A stretch of DNA of 64,000 nucleotides from the NCBI RefSeq assembly GCF_007197645.1, contig NZ_VKGK01000027.1, forward strand, positions 19,859 to 83,858, given 5' to 3'. Both the position numbers and the translations under genes were made by a program. The notes under the pieces were generated by a model. The model saw only the letters and a list, made by a program, of their open reading frames with translations, was not told where the DNA came from and made no database searches. Of the stretch, positions 1 through 9,320 are shown piece after piece (the stretch's first letter is position 1; each line of letters opens with the position of its first letter). This DNA comes from Shewanella hanedai (GTDB lineage Bacteria > Pseudomonadota > Gammaproteobacteria > Enterobacterales > Shewanellaceae).

Positions 1-2
1 CA

Positions 3-515
3 TTGATGAGCCGAAAAAGTGCACTTTTCTCTATGACGATAGGTATGTTTATCATGCCACTTTCAGCGCTCTTGATGGCCTCGGGCAATATGCTGGAGGG
101 GAATATTGATCTGGGCTTTATGCAGATGCACCCGATTGCAGCCATGATGATTCTCGGAATTGTATTTCAAGGATTGGCTGAATCCTTTATCTCACCGCGT
201 TTTCTTGAGTACTTCTCTTTACAGGCGCCAAAAGGGGAGGAGGGACTTTACCTTGGTTTTTCACATCTTCACTCGTTTATCAGCTCCTTATTGGGTTTTG
301 GTTTGTCTGGTTACCTGTTACAAGCTTACTGCCCGGATCCACGTACCTTCGAGTCACATGAAGCTTGGGTCAGTGCATCGGCTAATGCTCACTATATCTG
401 GTATGTGTTTGCAGCGATCGCAACCGTGTCAGCAATCTCATTGATCATTTATGGTTATGTGATCAAGAGATTGGATGCCGATAAGCTGGTTGAGGCAGAG
501 CCAGCAACAGCCTAA
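3..515 (+). CDS. C-terminal part of a POT/MFS-type transporter (partial)
   Basis: The window opens inside this gene: the reading frame is open to the left edge, so the true start lies outside. The visible 170 residues hold about four hydrophobic segments (around residues 8-30, 45-62, 88-108 and 130-155) and end in a short charged cytoplasmic tail. The stretch with AESFISPRFLEYF and a following GLYLGFSHL is typical of the C-terminal half of peptide-type (POT-like) major facilitator permeases. Substrate cannot be told from the fragment. It is followed at once by a good intrinsic terminator, so it ends its transcription unit. Confidence 0.6.
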   Translation: MMSRKSALFSMTIGMFIMPLSALLMASGNMLEGNIDLGFMQMHPIAAMMILGIVFQGLAESFISPRFLEYFSLQAPKGEEGLYLGFSHLHSFISSLLGFGLSGYLLQAYCPDPRTFESHEAWVSASANAHYIWYVFAAIATVSAISLIIYGYVIKRLDADKLVEAEPATA

Positions 516-537
516 ATGTGCTAATAATAACATCATC

Positions 538-565
538 AAAGCCCTGTTGATTCGGGGCTTTTTTG
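538..565 (+). terminator. Rho-independent terminator after the MFS gene
   Basis: Stem AAAGCCC (538-544) pairs with GGGCTTT (555-561) across a short loop and runs into a T tract. It lies 23 bases after the stop of the MFS gene. Confidence 0.85.
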
Positions 566-691
566 TTTATCTTCATTATATATTTTGAATATATCACTAT
601 CCCTCGATGCTTTTTTTGAGTAAACTCCCCGCGATTAATCGACTTGCTACACTGTTGTCTAACTTGTTCTACTCAAAGGTGTGAACTCTAT

Positions 692-1375
692 ATGAAGCTT
701 TATCGAATTGCTGTGTGCGTCATGTTGTTGATGCTATCTGGTTGTGGTGTGATTCAGGATTACCGTCAATCGCAGATGTTTAGCACTTTTGATGATTTTA
801 GACCGGGCCCAGATGGTGGCAGCGATCTTATTTGGTCTAAGCGTGGGATAAAAAGTATTAGCGATCTTAATGGCATACTTAAAGAATATGACAGTGTCAT
901 TGTGGATCAAGTGTGGCTAGTATTGGACGATAAGACACGTTATGACAACTTATCTGAGCAGGAAATTGTCGAAGTTTCTGAGTATTTGATAAAGAAAATA
1001 AGAGAGAAAGCTTCAACCCGTTTTAAGCTAGTGGACACGCCGCAAGAGAAGACATTAAGAATAAGTATTGCCCTGACAAACATTGAAACCCCTAATCCTA
1101 TCTTGGCGGTTACAAGCAGTATTCTTCCTTTTGGGCTCGGGATCTCAACGATCTCTAAAGTGGTCACTGGCGAGCATACCAATGTGGGCAGTGCCACTAT
1201 CGAAATGATGATCAGTGATGCCACGACAGGGGCGCCAATTGTAGCTGTTATCGACAGAAAAGCGGGCAGTAAAGATCTCAGTACGATGATCGATTCTACC
1301 GATGATGCACGTGATGCGATTGATTGGTGGGTAGAAAGGATCGCCTTAACCTTAAAAGGCCAAGTGGCTGGCTAG
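692..1375 (+). CDS. DUF3313-family lipoprotein
   Basis: The ATG at 692 starts a 227-residue protein with a lipoprotein signal: MKLYRIAVCVMLLMLSGC, with lipobox LSGC placing the acylated Cys at residue 18. An AGGT at 677-680 supports this start over the longer frame, whose first 16 residues look unlike a signal peptide. The body matches the DUF3313 pattern: a 'VDQVWLVLDD' strand, a LSEQE helix, a TLRISIALTNIETPNP segment, a Gly-rich hydrophobic hairpin region and a final helix with DWWVERIA. DUF3313 proteins are envelope proteins of unknown function. It stands alone, with no operon partner. A hairpin without a T run (1403-1424) follows the stop. Confidence 0.75.
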   Translation: MKLYRIAVCVMLLMLSGCGVIQDYRQSQMFSTFDDFRPGPDGGSDLIWSKRGIKSISDLNGILKEYDSVIVDQVWLVLDDKTRYDNLSEQEIVEVSEYLIKKIREKASTRFKLVDTPQEKTLRISIALTNIETPNPILAVTSSILPFGLGISTISKVVTGEHTNVGSATIEMMISDATTGAPIVAVIDRKAGSKDLSTMIDSTDDARDAIDWWVERIALTLKGQVAG

Positions 1376-1688
1376 TTCACTTCTCTGAATTAAGCACGTA
1401 CCTAGCTGCTAATCGTTGCAGCTAGATGTTACTGTTAGATGTACGTAAAACTTCTCCCACTTTTGTTTCTTTCTTGGTTGTTTATCTCAGTAACCATTAA
1501 GGATGCGAGCAACTCATTTCAATACTTGCTATAATCACGCCCATTATTATCTAGCCCCAATATTGTCTATTTCACACGATGAGACCTGGCTCGATAAATT
1601 CGATTGATATCAGCGGTATATCTAAATCATAGATTTAATTGTCGCTTTCATGATGAGTATTTCGTCGTGATAAAAATAGGAATAGACC
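1376..1688. other. Intergenic region between the DUF3313 gene and dbpA
   Basis: 313 bases with no convincing gene. A hairpin, TAGCTGC (1403-1409) with GCAGCTA (1418-1424), lies just after the lipoprotein gene. The rest is AT-rich leader of dbpA; no further signal stands out. Confidence 0.5.
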
Positions 1689-3098
1689 TTGAGCCAAGTT
1701 ACCCCAAATGCAGACAGTAATATGTCATTCTCGACATTAACGCTAAAACCTGAACTAGTAGATAACCTAAAAACCATGGGTTACGACTCGATGACGCCGA
1801 TCCAAGCGCAGAGTCTACCAGCAATACTCAATGGTGAAGATGTTATCGGCCAAGGTAAAACTGGCTCAGGTAAAACAGCGGCCTTTGGTTTGGGTCTATT
1901 GCACAAGCTAGACGTAAAGCGTTTTCGTATTCAGTCTTTGGTACTTTGCCCAACGCGTGAACTTGCCGATCAAGTGGCGAAAGAGATCCGTACTCTTGCT
2001 CGTGGTATTCACAATATTAAAGTATTAACCCTGTGTGGCGGCGTGCCAATGGGACCGCAAATCGGTTCTCTTGAACACGGTGCTCACATTATTGTTGGTA
2101 CTCCTGGTCGTATTATCGACCACCTTCAACGTGAGCGTTTAAACCTTGAAGATGTCAATACCTTAGTACTTGATGAAGCGGATCGTATGCTCGAGATGGG
2201 CTTCTTACCAGATCTCGACTACATCATGGCTGAGATGCCACGTGAGCGTCAGACATTGCTGTTTAGTGCGACTTTCCCTAAGCAGATCCAGAAGGTTGCT
2301 GAAGAGATCATGTTTGAACCAGTTATCGTTAAAGTGGCTTCGACCCATGATGACAACACCATTGATCAGCACTTCTATCAGTTAGAAAGCAATAAAGATC
2401 GTCAAAAGGCGCTGCGTTTACTGCTGCTTCAGCATAGACCAGAAAGTGCCGTGGTTTTCTGTAATACCAAGCGTGAAACTAAAGATGTCGCAGCTACCTT
2501 AGCCAATGACGGTTTCAGTGTTGTGGCATTACATGGCGATCTTGAGCAGAGAGACAGAGATATCACCTTGATGCAGTTTGCTAACAAGAGTGCCTCAGTC
2601 ATGGTGGCGACTGATGTTGCGGCCCGTGGTTTAGATATCGAAGCGCTAGACATGGTCGTTAACTACGAGTTTGCCTATGACACCGAAGTGCATATTCACC
2701 GTATCGGTCGTACAGGCCGTGCAGGCAGCCATGGCGCTGCATACACTTTCTTTAATAGCGAAGATGACTACAAGGTTAAGCTGTTAGAAGAGTATATGAA
2801 TCGTGACATCGTCAGTGAAGCACTGCCACCAGAGAACTTGTTAGACACCTTACCGACTCAGCCTAAAATGGTGACTTTGCAGATAGATGGCGGTAAGAAG
2901 AATAAGGTTCGTCCTGGTGATATCTTAGGTGCATTAACTGGTGAAGATGGCATTCAAGGTTCTGAAGTGGGTAAGATTAAGATCACTGAATTCCGCTCAT
3001 ATGTTGCGGTTGATCGTAAAGTGGCTAAGCGCGCTCTGCATAAGATCACTAATGGCAAGCTTAAAGGTCGCACTTACAGAGCGTGGGAAATGCGTTAG
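1689..3098 (+). CDS. dbpA: ATP-dependent RNA helicase DbpA
   Basis: A DEAD-box RNA helicase of 469 residues. The motifs occur in order: Q motif (MTPIQ, about residue 36), Walker A GQGKTGSGKT (about 55), PTRELA, TPGR, DEAD (about 160), SAT, VATDVAARGLD and HRIGRTGR. The last 75 residues form the DbpA-type RNA-binding domain (GGKKNKVRPGDILGAL onwards), which in E. coli binds hairpin 92 of 23S rRNA and targets the enzyme to 50S subunit assembly. The start is a TTG at 1689 with AGGA at 1678-1681, 7 bases upstream; the next in-frame ATG (1722) lacks so good a site. Single-gene unit, closed by a terminator at 3170. Confidence 0.93.
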   Translation: MSQVTPNADSNMSFSTLTLKPELVDNLKTMGYDSMTPIQAQSLPAILNGEDVIGQGKTGSGKTAAFGLGLLHKLDVKRFRIQSLVLCPTRELADQVAKEIRTLARGIHNIKVLTLCGGVPMGPQIGSLEHGAHIIVGTPGRIIDHLQRERLNLEDVNTLVLDEADRMLEMGFLPDLDYIMAEMPRERQTLLFSATFPKQIQKVAEEIMFEPVIVKVASTHDDNTIDQHFYQLESNKDRQKALRLLLLQHRPESAVVFCNTKRETKDVAATLANDGFSVVALHGDLEQRDRDITLMQFANKSASVMVATDVAARGLDIEALDMVVNYEFAYDTEVHIHRIGRTGRAGSHGAAYTFFNSEDDYKVKLLEEYMNRDIVSEALPPENLLDTLPTQPKMVTLQIDGGKKNKVRPGDILGALTGEDGIQGSEVGKIKITEFRSYVAVDRKVAKRALHKITNGKLKGRTYRAWEMR

Positions 3099-3169
3099 TT
3101 TACTAGACTAAGCGTTGGGACTAAGTTTTCTGGCTTAAATAGCAACGTCTTGCTACATAGATAATAGAA

Positions 3170-3199
3170 GGGAGTGAACTCATGTTCATTCCCTTTTTT
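3170..3199 (+). terminator. Rho-independent terminator after dbpA
   Basis: GGGAGTGAAC (3170-3179), loop TCAT, GTTCATTCCC (3184-3193), then six T. One G-T pair in the stem. Confidence 0.9.
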
Positions 3200-3497
3200 A
3201 CACATGGAAGTGATGATCCCTGATCGCAGGGATAGCGATGGAAGGGATTTGTTACTTGTTAGATAACACGTTTCAAGTCCTCTTTTAAGTAGACATTACT
3301 GGGTTAAATGTATGTTTGGTGGTTTATCACAACGATGGCCTCATGTTTAATTCTAGCCAAACATGTAACGACTTCAATGACACGCTATGGCCCCATCCTT
3401 GGGCACTCTATCAAAACTTACCTGTTTTGCCGCGTTCACACCAAAGTGATTACCTTTTCGTTTTGAGTGATAGCTAACAAGCCTGGACCCTGTGCTA
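3200..3497. other. Intergenic region downstream of convergent dbpA and the DUF1028 gene
   Basis: About 300 bases without a gene. A short imperfect repeat built on GCAGGGAT and GGAAGGGAT (about 3224-3248) resembles a degenerate REP-type element. No other signal was seen. Confidence 0.3.
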
Positions 3498-5066
3498 TTA
3501 ATATAATTGAACAGCATAGGGTGTACCGGGAAGCTCTACATCTCGGTTATTCGCAGTGGCGGGAACATAGGAGTCTAAGGCATAAAAAGCTCCAGTACTG
3601 AGGTTTCCATCTAGGTATAACAATAGGGCAACTTGGCGGCCATTTTGATCATGACCAACAGCTGTTAGCACTCCGGTTTCATTGGGGCCAGGCTGTGCAA
3701 ACGCCGTTTGACCAATGACCGAATCTTTTACGATGATTTGGGTGCCAGTTTCATCCGTGAATGAAAAGCCAATATGTTTACCTGGAGTCAGTTTATACAT
3801 ATCAAGCCCGGCGGCCAAAGTCAGCACTAAATCTGACACATCTCCTGTACTGACATCGGTTCGATGAAGCCTGCCATTGGATGTGAATACATTGTTGCCT
3901 GTGGCATAACTAAACACACCAGAATGAACAGGGTAGTTAACTTGCTCAGGGTATTCTAAATCATCAGTAATGCCATCATTGTCACTGTCCAAGTCGAGAT
4001 AATTAGCTTGTCCGTCAGCATCACTGTCAGCATATTTATCAGGGTTGTATGGAGACCCTGGTAACTCTATATCTCGGTTATTTGCAGCGGAGGGAACATA
4101 GGAGTCTAAGGCATAAAAAGCCCCGGTACTGAGGTTTCCATCTAGGTATAACAACAGTGCGGTTTGGCGACCATTTTGGTCATGGCCGACAGCAGTTAGC
4201 ACTCCTGTTTCATTGGGGCCAGCTTGTGCAAACGCAGTTTGGCCAATGACTGAATCTTCCACGATGATGTGAGCGCCTGTTTCGTCGATGAATGAAAAGC
4301 CAATATGTTTTCCTGAAGTGAGTTTATACATATCCAGTCCAGCTGCTAAAGTGAGCACTAAATCTGACACATCCCGTGTACTGACATCAGTTCGATGAAG
4401 CTTGCCTTTTGAGGCGAATAGATTACTGCCTGTGGCATAGCTAAATACGCCAACATTAACAGGGTAATTAACAAGTCCGGGGTATTCTACTTCATCAGTG
4501 ATACCGTCATTATCACTGTCTAAATCGAGGTAGTCAGCTTGTCCATCACCGTCACTATCAGCGTATTCATCTGGGTCGTATGGTGTACCTGGAAGCTCTA
4601 CATCTCGGTTATTTGCAGTGGTAGGTACATAGGAGTCTAAGGCATAAAAAGCCCCGGTACTGAGGTTACCATCCAGATATAACAGCAGGGCAACTTGGCG
4701 GCCGTTTTGATCATTGCCTACGGCGGTCAAGACACCGGTGTCATTGGCCCCGGGTTGTGCGAAGGCCGTTTGACCTATTACGGAGTCCTTAACGATGATT
4801 CGAGTGTCTGTTTCATCCAAAAACGAAAAGCCAATATGTTTGCCTGAGATGAGTTTATACATATCTTGGCCGGCGACTAAGGTCAGCACTAAATCTGACA
4901 CATCCCGTGTACTGACATCAGTTCGATGAAGTCTACCATTTGATGTGAATAGGTTGCTGCCAGTGGCGTAACTAAATACGCCAGTATTGATAGAGTGCTT
5001 AGCAAGTCGAGGGTATTCAAGGTGATCAGGGATCCCATCATTATCAGAATCTTGATGCTGATTTAG
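3498..5066 (-). repeat. Three in-gene tandem repeats of about 531 bp
   Basis: The DNA of the three C-terminal units is strikingly similar. Matching points (codons for DSDNDGI) lie near 5045, 4510 and 3980, a period of about 531 bases. Long blocks such as 4140-4260, 3600-3720 and 4660-4780 are close to identical, which points to recent duplication or gene conversion. Confidence 0.85.
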
Positions 5067-5801
5067 TAGAAGCTGTTGTTCTTGAAAAGAGTTAAAGAGT
5101 GATTGCAGCTCATCTATAGGATCAACATTGCGGTCAAGGGGGCGAGCAACCAGATGCATAAATGGCATGGCAATATTATCATTTGGCTTAGCTATACCTA
5201 GATAAGCTGAAGCAGAAGAGGTTTGCTTGCAACGGCTATCGGCCTCATTTTGCTTGGCGGCTTGCAATGCAGCCATAAGCTTATGGCTTAAGTCTCCTTC
5301 CTCACTGATAAAAGCGTGCTCTATTGAGCTTAAAATTGAGGGACCAGATAATATATTTCCAGCGATAGCGTAGTTGCTACCAATGATATGATTTTTGTAG
5401 TCTCCGGAGCTTTGTCCGGTGAAAGCTGAGCTATCTACATCTCCTTGACTGTCGATAGTTGTGGCTAGATTTTGACGTATATCGGGGCGGTTTTGAGCGT
5501 CATTTTGTTTAAGCCATTCGATAAGTTCTGTTGCTTGCAGGTTGTCTTGTATGTGAGAAGTAGCATTGCTGTTATTGGCGTAATTAATATAACTTTGGGT
5601 ATTTACAGCGCCTTTATTTGGCACTAGTTTAGCCACTCGGGAAAGATCAAAATTATGAATGCAGGTGGCGATTGCAGTGCCTACTTCTCGTGTTTTTGGA
5701 TCTACAGCCACGATTGAAAAGGTCGCGTAACTTACTTTACTGATGATTAAGCTAAACAAAATGAAAATTGTAATGTAGGTATTTTTGGTCATTGAGATCA
5801 T
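3498..5801 (-). CDS. Secreted DUF1028 (Ntn-hydrolase-like) protein with three C-terminal repeats
   Basis: 767 residues. An N-terminal signal peptide ends at SYA/TFSIVAVDP, so signal cleavage would expose a Thr, the kind of N-terminal nucleophile used by Ntn hydrolases, the superfamily to which DUF1028 belongs. The DUF1028 domain covers about residues 27-235. Then come three tandem units of about 177 residues (starting near 250, 428 and 605). Each opens with an acidic Ca2+-binding-type motif (DSDNDGI[PT]D) and carries a conserved block from FSYATG to YALDSYVP, with a second acidic motif (DSDGDGQADYLDLDSDNDG) at the junctions. The protein is probably exported to the periplasm or surface. The start may be the second Met (5792). 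No operon partner. Substrate unknown; the function of the repeat domain is not recognised. Confidence 0.75.
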   Translation of the reverse strand: MISMTKNTYITIFILFSLIISKVSYATFSIVAVDPKTREVGTAIATCIHNFDLSRVAKLVPNKGAVNTQSYINYANNSNATSHIQDNLQATELIEWLKQNDAQNRPDIRQNLATTIDSQGDVDSSAFTGQSSGDYKNHIIGSNYAIAGNILSGPSILSSIEHAFISEEGDLSHKLMAALQAAKQNEADSRCKQTSSASAYLGIAKPNDNIAMPFMHLVARPLDRNVDPIDELQSLFNSFQEQQLLLNQHQDSDNDGIPDHLEYPRLAKHSINTGVFSYATGSNLFTSNGRLHRTDVSTRDVSDLVLTLVAGQDMYKLISGKHIGFSFLDETDTRIIVKDSVIGQTAFAQPGANDTGVLTAVGNDQNGRQVALLLYLDGNLSTGAFYALDSYVPTTANNRDVELPGTPYDPDEYADSDGDGQADYLDLDSDNDGITDEVEYPGLVNYPVNVGVFSYATGSNLFASKGKLHRTDVSTRDVSDLVLTLAAGLDMYKLTSGKHIGFSFIDETGAHIIVEDSVIGQTAFAQAGPNETGVLTAVGHDQNGRQTALLLYLDGNLSTGAFYALDSYVPSAANNRDIELPGSPYNPDKYADSDADGQANYLDLDSDNDGITDDLEYPEQVNYPVHSGVFSYATGNNVFTSNGRLHRTDVSTGDVSDLVLTLAAGLDMYKLTPGKHIGFSFTDETGTQIIVKDSVIGQTAFAQPGPNETGVLTAVGHDQNGRQVALLLYLDGNLSTGAFYALDSYVPATANNRDVELPGTPYAVQLY

Positions 5802-6106
5802 CTTTTACAAGCATTAGGTTGCCAGATTGTAACGTGAAATGTCTAAAATCTTCTTGGTGGCAGAGCATTAAGTCTTATTTGTATGTTTTTTGCAGGTTAG
5901 TTTATCAAGTTTTTAAGTTGATTCTGGTGTTATGTACTGCAGTGTTGCTTTTCGTTGCGAATGAGGGGGACGCTAGTATTCATTAGAAGTGTGATCAGAA
6001 AAAGCAGTAAAGTGTGCATGGCTTCATCACCAGCACCGCTTATGGTGTGATACACGGAGGCGTTGTCTTTCATCGTGAGGTCAATGAGATGAACATTCGA
6101 CACTGA
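5802..6106. other. Intergenic region, nothing recognised
   Basis: About 305 bases between the divergent-to-upstream DUF1028 start and the end of the GGDEF gene. A 64-codon open frame on the plus strand has no ribosome site or family signature and is not called. No clear terminator. Confidence 0.4.
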
Positions 6107-7108
6107 CTAACCTGGTGCTGCTTTTTTCTCTTCATACATTTTGTGATCAGCGGTAGAGACTAAGGCATCTACATTTTTCCCATCGGTAGGGTAAATGGCT
6201 GAGCCCATACTGGCACCTAAATTGAAATCTATACCGTTGATGGCGAATGGCATCTTTATCCGATCTTTTAATAGAGTGGAGAGGTTTTCAAGTTCTTCAT
6301 TATTGGTGACATTTTTTATCAACACACAAAACTCATCGCCTCCCATACGGCAGACTAGATCCGTTTCTCGGGTGCAGCTGGTGATTCGCTTTGCAATCTC
6401 TTGCAGTACCCAGTCCCCATATTGATGGCCATAGGTATCATTTATTGGTTTGAACTTGTCCAGATCAACATAGATCAATCCAAAAACGGCGCCAAAATCC
6501 TTTGCTCTGTTTTCTATTTCCACCGCTTCTTCTTCAAATTTACGGCGGTTGGCCAAACCGGTTAGTTCATCATGGCGTGCTTGATGTTCTATTAATGCCT
6601 GCATCTCCATCATCTCAAGCATCTGCTCTTTTAAGGTAATGCTATAGGTCACTTCATTGAGCGCACTTTCAGACATCTCTATGGCTTTGCGGATCATCAG
6701 AGTGAATCCCAACAGTAAAAACAAGGATGAACAAGCGATAACACCTTTGCTGTGGTCATCGAATCGTGTGACCGTATGGAGGAAAATCATGGAAAGAATG
6801 AGCATGCCATAAGCAATGTAATATTCTGGAAAGCTAATATTACTGACAAGAATAACGGCAAACAAACACACGAGAAAAATGTAATAAAGCTGTACGTGAT
6901 CCAATGGAACATCGGCCAACAAAATGAAAGGACTGACACTAAATAAAAAGGCGATAAACAATCCAAAAAAAAAGCGTTGGCTTAGCCTTTTTTTGAGTGT
7001 TGCATGATCAGCTTTGAGTGCCACTTGCTCATTGCATTTCTTATCAATCATGTAGATTATTGCAATGGATAATACAAATGAAAATTGCCAAATAGCGATT
7101 AAAATCAA
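6107..7108 (-). CDS. Membrane-bound diguanylate cyclase (GGDEF)
   Basis: 333 residues. The first 150 hold about six hydrophobic segments, forming an integral-membrane sensory part with no named domain. A short linker helix follows, then a complete GGDEF domain (about 170-330) that should make cyclic di-GMP from two GTP. The signature reads MGGDEF, with DELTGLANRR at the domain start and a KFKPINDTYGH segment. RETD sits exactly five residues before GGDEF, which is the classical I-site for product inhibition. There is no EAL domain. The start is a TTG at 7108 with AGG upstream; starting at the next Met (residue 20) would remove the first membrane helix. Monocistronic. Confidence 0.9.
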   Translation of the reverse strand: MILIAIWQFSFVLSIAIIYMIDKKCNEQVALKADHATLKKRLSQRFFFGLFIAFLFSVSPFILLADVPLDHVQLYYIFLVCLFAVILVSNISFPEYYIAYGMLILSMIFLHTVTRFDDHSKGVIACSSLFLLLGFTLMIRKAIEMSESALNEVTYSITLKEQMLEMMEMQALIEHQARHDELTGLANRRKFEEEAVEIENRAKDFGAVFGLIYVDLDKFKPINDTYGHQYGDWVLQEIAKRITSCTRETDLVCRMGGDEFCVLIKNVTNNEELENLSTLLKDRIKMPFAINGIDFNLGASMGSAIYPTDGKNVDALVSTADHKMYEEKKAAPG

Positions 7109-8089
7109 TGATTAACCTAAGTTGTAATGGTAAGTAGCTAAGATAAATGAGGCAATAAGCAGTAGAGGTGAATTCTTGATACTCTGGCTAAAATAACGAT
7201 CAACCCTTGCCATATAGACACGAGTTTCAAATTTATTGATTGGTGCAGATGATAATAAAAACAGGTTGTTTTTCATTGTATCCTAGAGAGCCATTTGTAG
7301 TAGGTCACAGCCTTACCCTGCTGTACTTATTTATTATAGGTGCTCCAGAAAAAGCTAGGGTGAAAAGAGTCATGATCTAGAAAAAAACGCTTCAATCTAT
7401 GTTGTATCTCTTCAAAAAAACCTTCATGAATAACTCACTGCTTAGTCATAAATCACTCCAAAGACCTTCACTGTTGAGCCGTGCTTAACTGTTGAAAATC
7501 TGTGCGCTAAAAGAGGTGTAAATTCTGTTTATAGTAAAGTTATTTATGTTGAAAAATATATGTAGTTATTAATAGTGAGCAAAGTCAAAAGTTGAAATAA
7601 CAGTGATTGAGTATAAATAACGATAAGTGGTAACGTCATAAATGCATTAATAAAAACATGGCTGAAATAAGTTTGTATTCACTTTACACATTTATAATAG
7701 GTGTGTTTCCTGATTAATTAGAAATGAATATTAGCTTATTAAATAATAGTTGTAATTAAACTGTTTGTTAATTGTCACTAAGTTGCGACTAAGTGTCGGT
7801 TTAATTGTGGTTTTTTGTGGTTGTATTTCGATAAGATTTTATTTTTTTGGACTGATTAATATAAGTATTGATTCAGGTGATGAAGTTAATTTTTATCTTT
7901 AATCCTATAAATACAAAAAACACTAAATAAGTAATATCTAAAATGTGGTGTTGAACAGCGCAGCCAGTATTAGCAATAGAAATAATACGGCATGAAAAAC
8001 AATAAAAATACCTAAGCTAGAGAATGAAGCTAGAAGTGAATTGGCACAAGCTCAAGTGCTGGTTTAAGTATTAACTTTAAGAATATAAA
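7109..8089. other. Long AT-rich intergenic region between divergent genes
   Basis: 981 bases without an open frame of quality. It separates the divergent GGDEF and outer-membrane barrel genes. It is very AT-rich, especially 7500-7950, and likely holds the promoter and a long leader of the barrel gene. I found no perfect CRP palindrome, no tRNA and no clear small-RNA terminator. Confidence 0.5.
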
Positions 8090-9196
8090 ATGAAAATCAA
8101 TAAAATAACGGCGTCTCTTGCTCTTCTTTTAGCCTCAACATCGACATTAGCGGTTGCTGGTGTGGGTGGTGGGATAGAGTTTACCTACGATTACAGCGAC
8201 TTCTCTCCAGAACTTCAAGATCGTAAAGGTGATATCTCTTTCTCACAAGTCGTACTGACATATGATGACTCTTTTGGAGAAAACTCGGAGTACGGTGTGT
8301 CTGTTAATTACCGTTTGAAAAGTGGCTACGATTATTTAAAGCATGGTTACTTTTGGTATAAGGCTAATGACGATCTTACTTTTAATGCGGGTTTAATCCG
8401 TAAGCCTGCAGGCAGTAATAACTTAACATCTCATAACTGGTGGTATTCATTAAACTACTACTACGGTATTGAAGATGATTACGGTTTAGGTGTCTCCATG
8501 GACTATCGCTATGCAGATGGATTCCAAACTGAAATTGCTTATTTAAGCAGCTCAGCTTATGGCGATGGTCGGGATTTTGCGGGTACTGTGTCGAAAGCGA
8601 CTTATGAGGATATGGATTACAATTCAACACGCTCTAATACTATCGCAGCTCGCCAATCCTACCGTTATGATCAAGACAACTTTGCATTATTAGTCGGTGC
8701 TTCGGTTGAGTATGGTCAGCTCTATGACGACGTCGCTGGTGAAAATGGCGATAGCTTCAACTATACCGCTTTCTTTGATGCAACCTATGAAGGCTACCAA
8801 CTGCAACTGCAATATGCTGCAGTAGACTTTGATCAATACGATGATGGTTTAATTGATACCGATATTGTTATCATGGGTTTAGGTAACGGCACTTACGGTG
8901 CAGCTGCCAAAGCCAATACGATTGCTGCTAACCTTTCAAAAAAGGTTCCTACTACTTGGGGCTCAATTACCTTCTACAATGACTACTCAGTGGTTTCACC
9001 TGACTTGGCTGAATTTGATAAGTCTTATGTGAACACAACGGGTATGTATATCAGTTACGGTAAATTTAATATCTATGTGGATCATTACTTAGGTAAGAAT
9101 GCTGTGTGGTTAGGCGACACTGCTCTTGGATTAGCTGATGATGCCGATGACAGCTGGAACAGTCGCTTTACGATTGCCCTGTCTTATTATTTCTAG
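8090..9196 (+). CDS. Outer-membrane beta-barrel (porin-like) protein
   Basis: 368 residues: a Sec signal peptide (cut near VAVAG), then alternating amphipathic strands rich in Tyr, Asp and Gly, ending in SYYF with the C-terminal Phe typical of barrels handled by the BAM machinery. About sixteen strands can be suspected from the Tyr/Gly periodicity, but no specific porin family is clear; the phosphate-selective or short-chain porin type is possible. It is preceded by almost 1 kb of AT-rich DNA and closed by a bidirectional terminator shared with the convergent BCCT gene. The neighbouring osmolyte transporter suggests no firm link, since it is in the opposite direction. Confidence 0.7.
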   Translation: MKINKITASLALLLASTSTLAVAGVGGGIEFTYDYSDFSPELQDRKGDISFSQVVLTYDDSFGENSEYGVSVNYRLKSGYDYLKHGYFWYKANDDLTFNAGLIRKPAGSNNLTSHNWWYSLNYYYGIEDDYGLGVSMDYRYADGFQTEIAYLSSSAYGDGRDFAGTVSKATYEDMDYNSTRSNTIAARQSYRYDQDNFALLVGASVEYGQLYDDVAGENGDSFNYTAFFDATYEGYQLQLQYAAVDFDQYDDGLIDTDIVIMGLGNGTYGAAAKANTIAANLSKKVPTTWGSITFYNDYSVVSPDLAEFDKSYVNTTGMYISYGKFNIYVDHYLGKNAVWLGDTALGLADDADDSWNSRFTIALSYYF

Positions 9197-9261
9197 TCAC
9201 TATTTCTAGTCACTATTTCTAATAACTATCTTCTAGTTTTTATCATTTAGTATTAGACAAT

Positions 9262-9300
9262 AAAAAAGCGGGTTGCCATTGGCAAACCCGCTTTTTTTAT
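9262..9300. terminator. Bidirectional terminator between convergent porin and BCCT genes
   Basis: A run of A, then GCGGGTT-GCC (9268-9277), a short loop, GGCAAACCCGC (9281-9291) and seven T. The A and T runs on both sides let it serve both strands. Confidence 0.92.
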
Positions 9301-9320
9301 TCAATGATTATTAATCATGA

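Noticed and set aside
5792..5986. Short 64-codon open frame on the plus strand
   Set aside because: No ribosome site, no family signature, and it overlaps the start region of the DUF1028 gene.
7109..8089. ATTAAT-centred words in the AT-rich spacer as further operator sites
   Set aside because: They reach only about 10 of 16 matches and lie far from the galactan genes; they serve as background for judging the motif.
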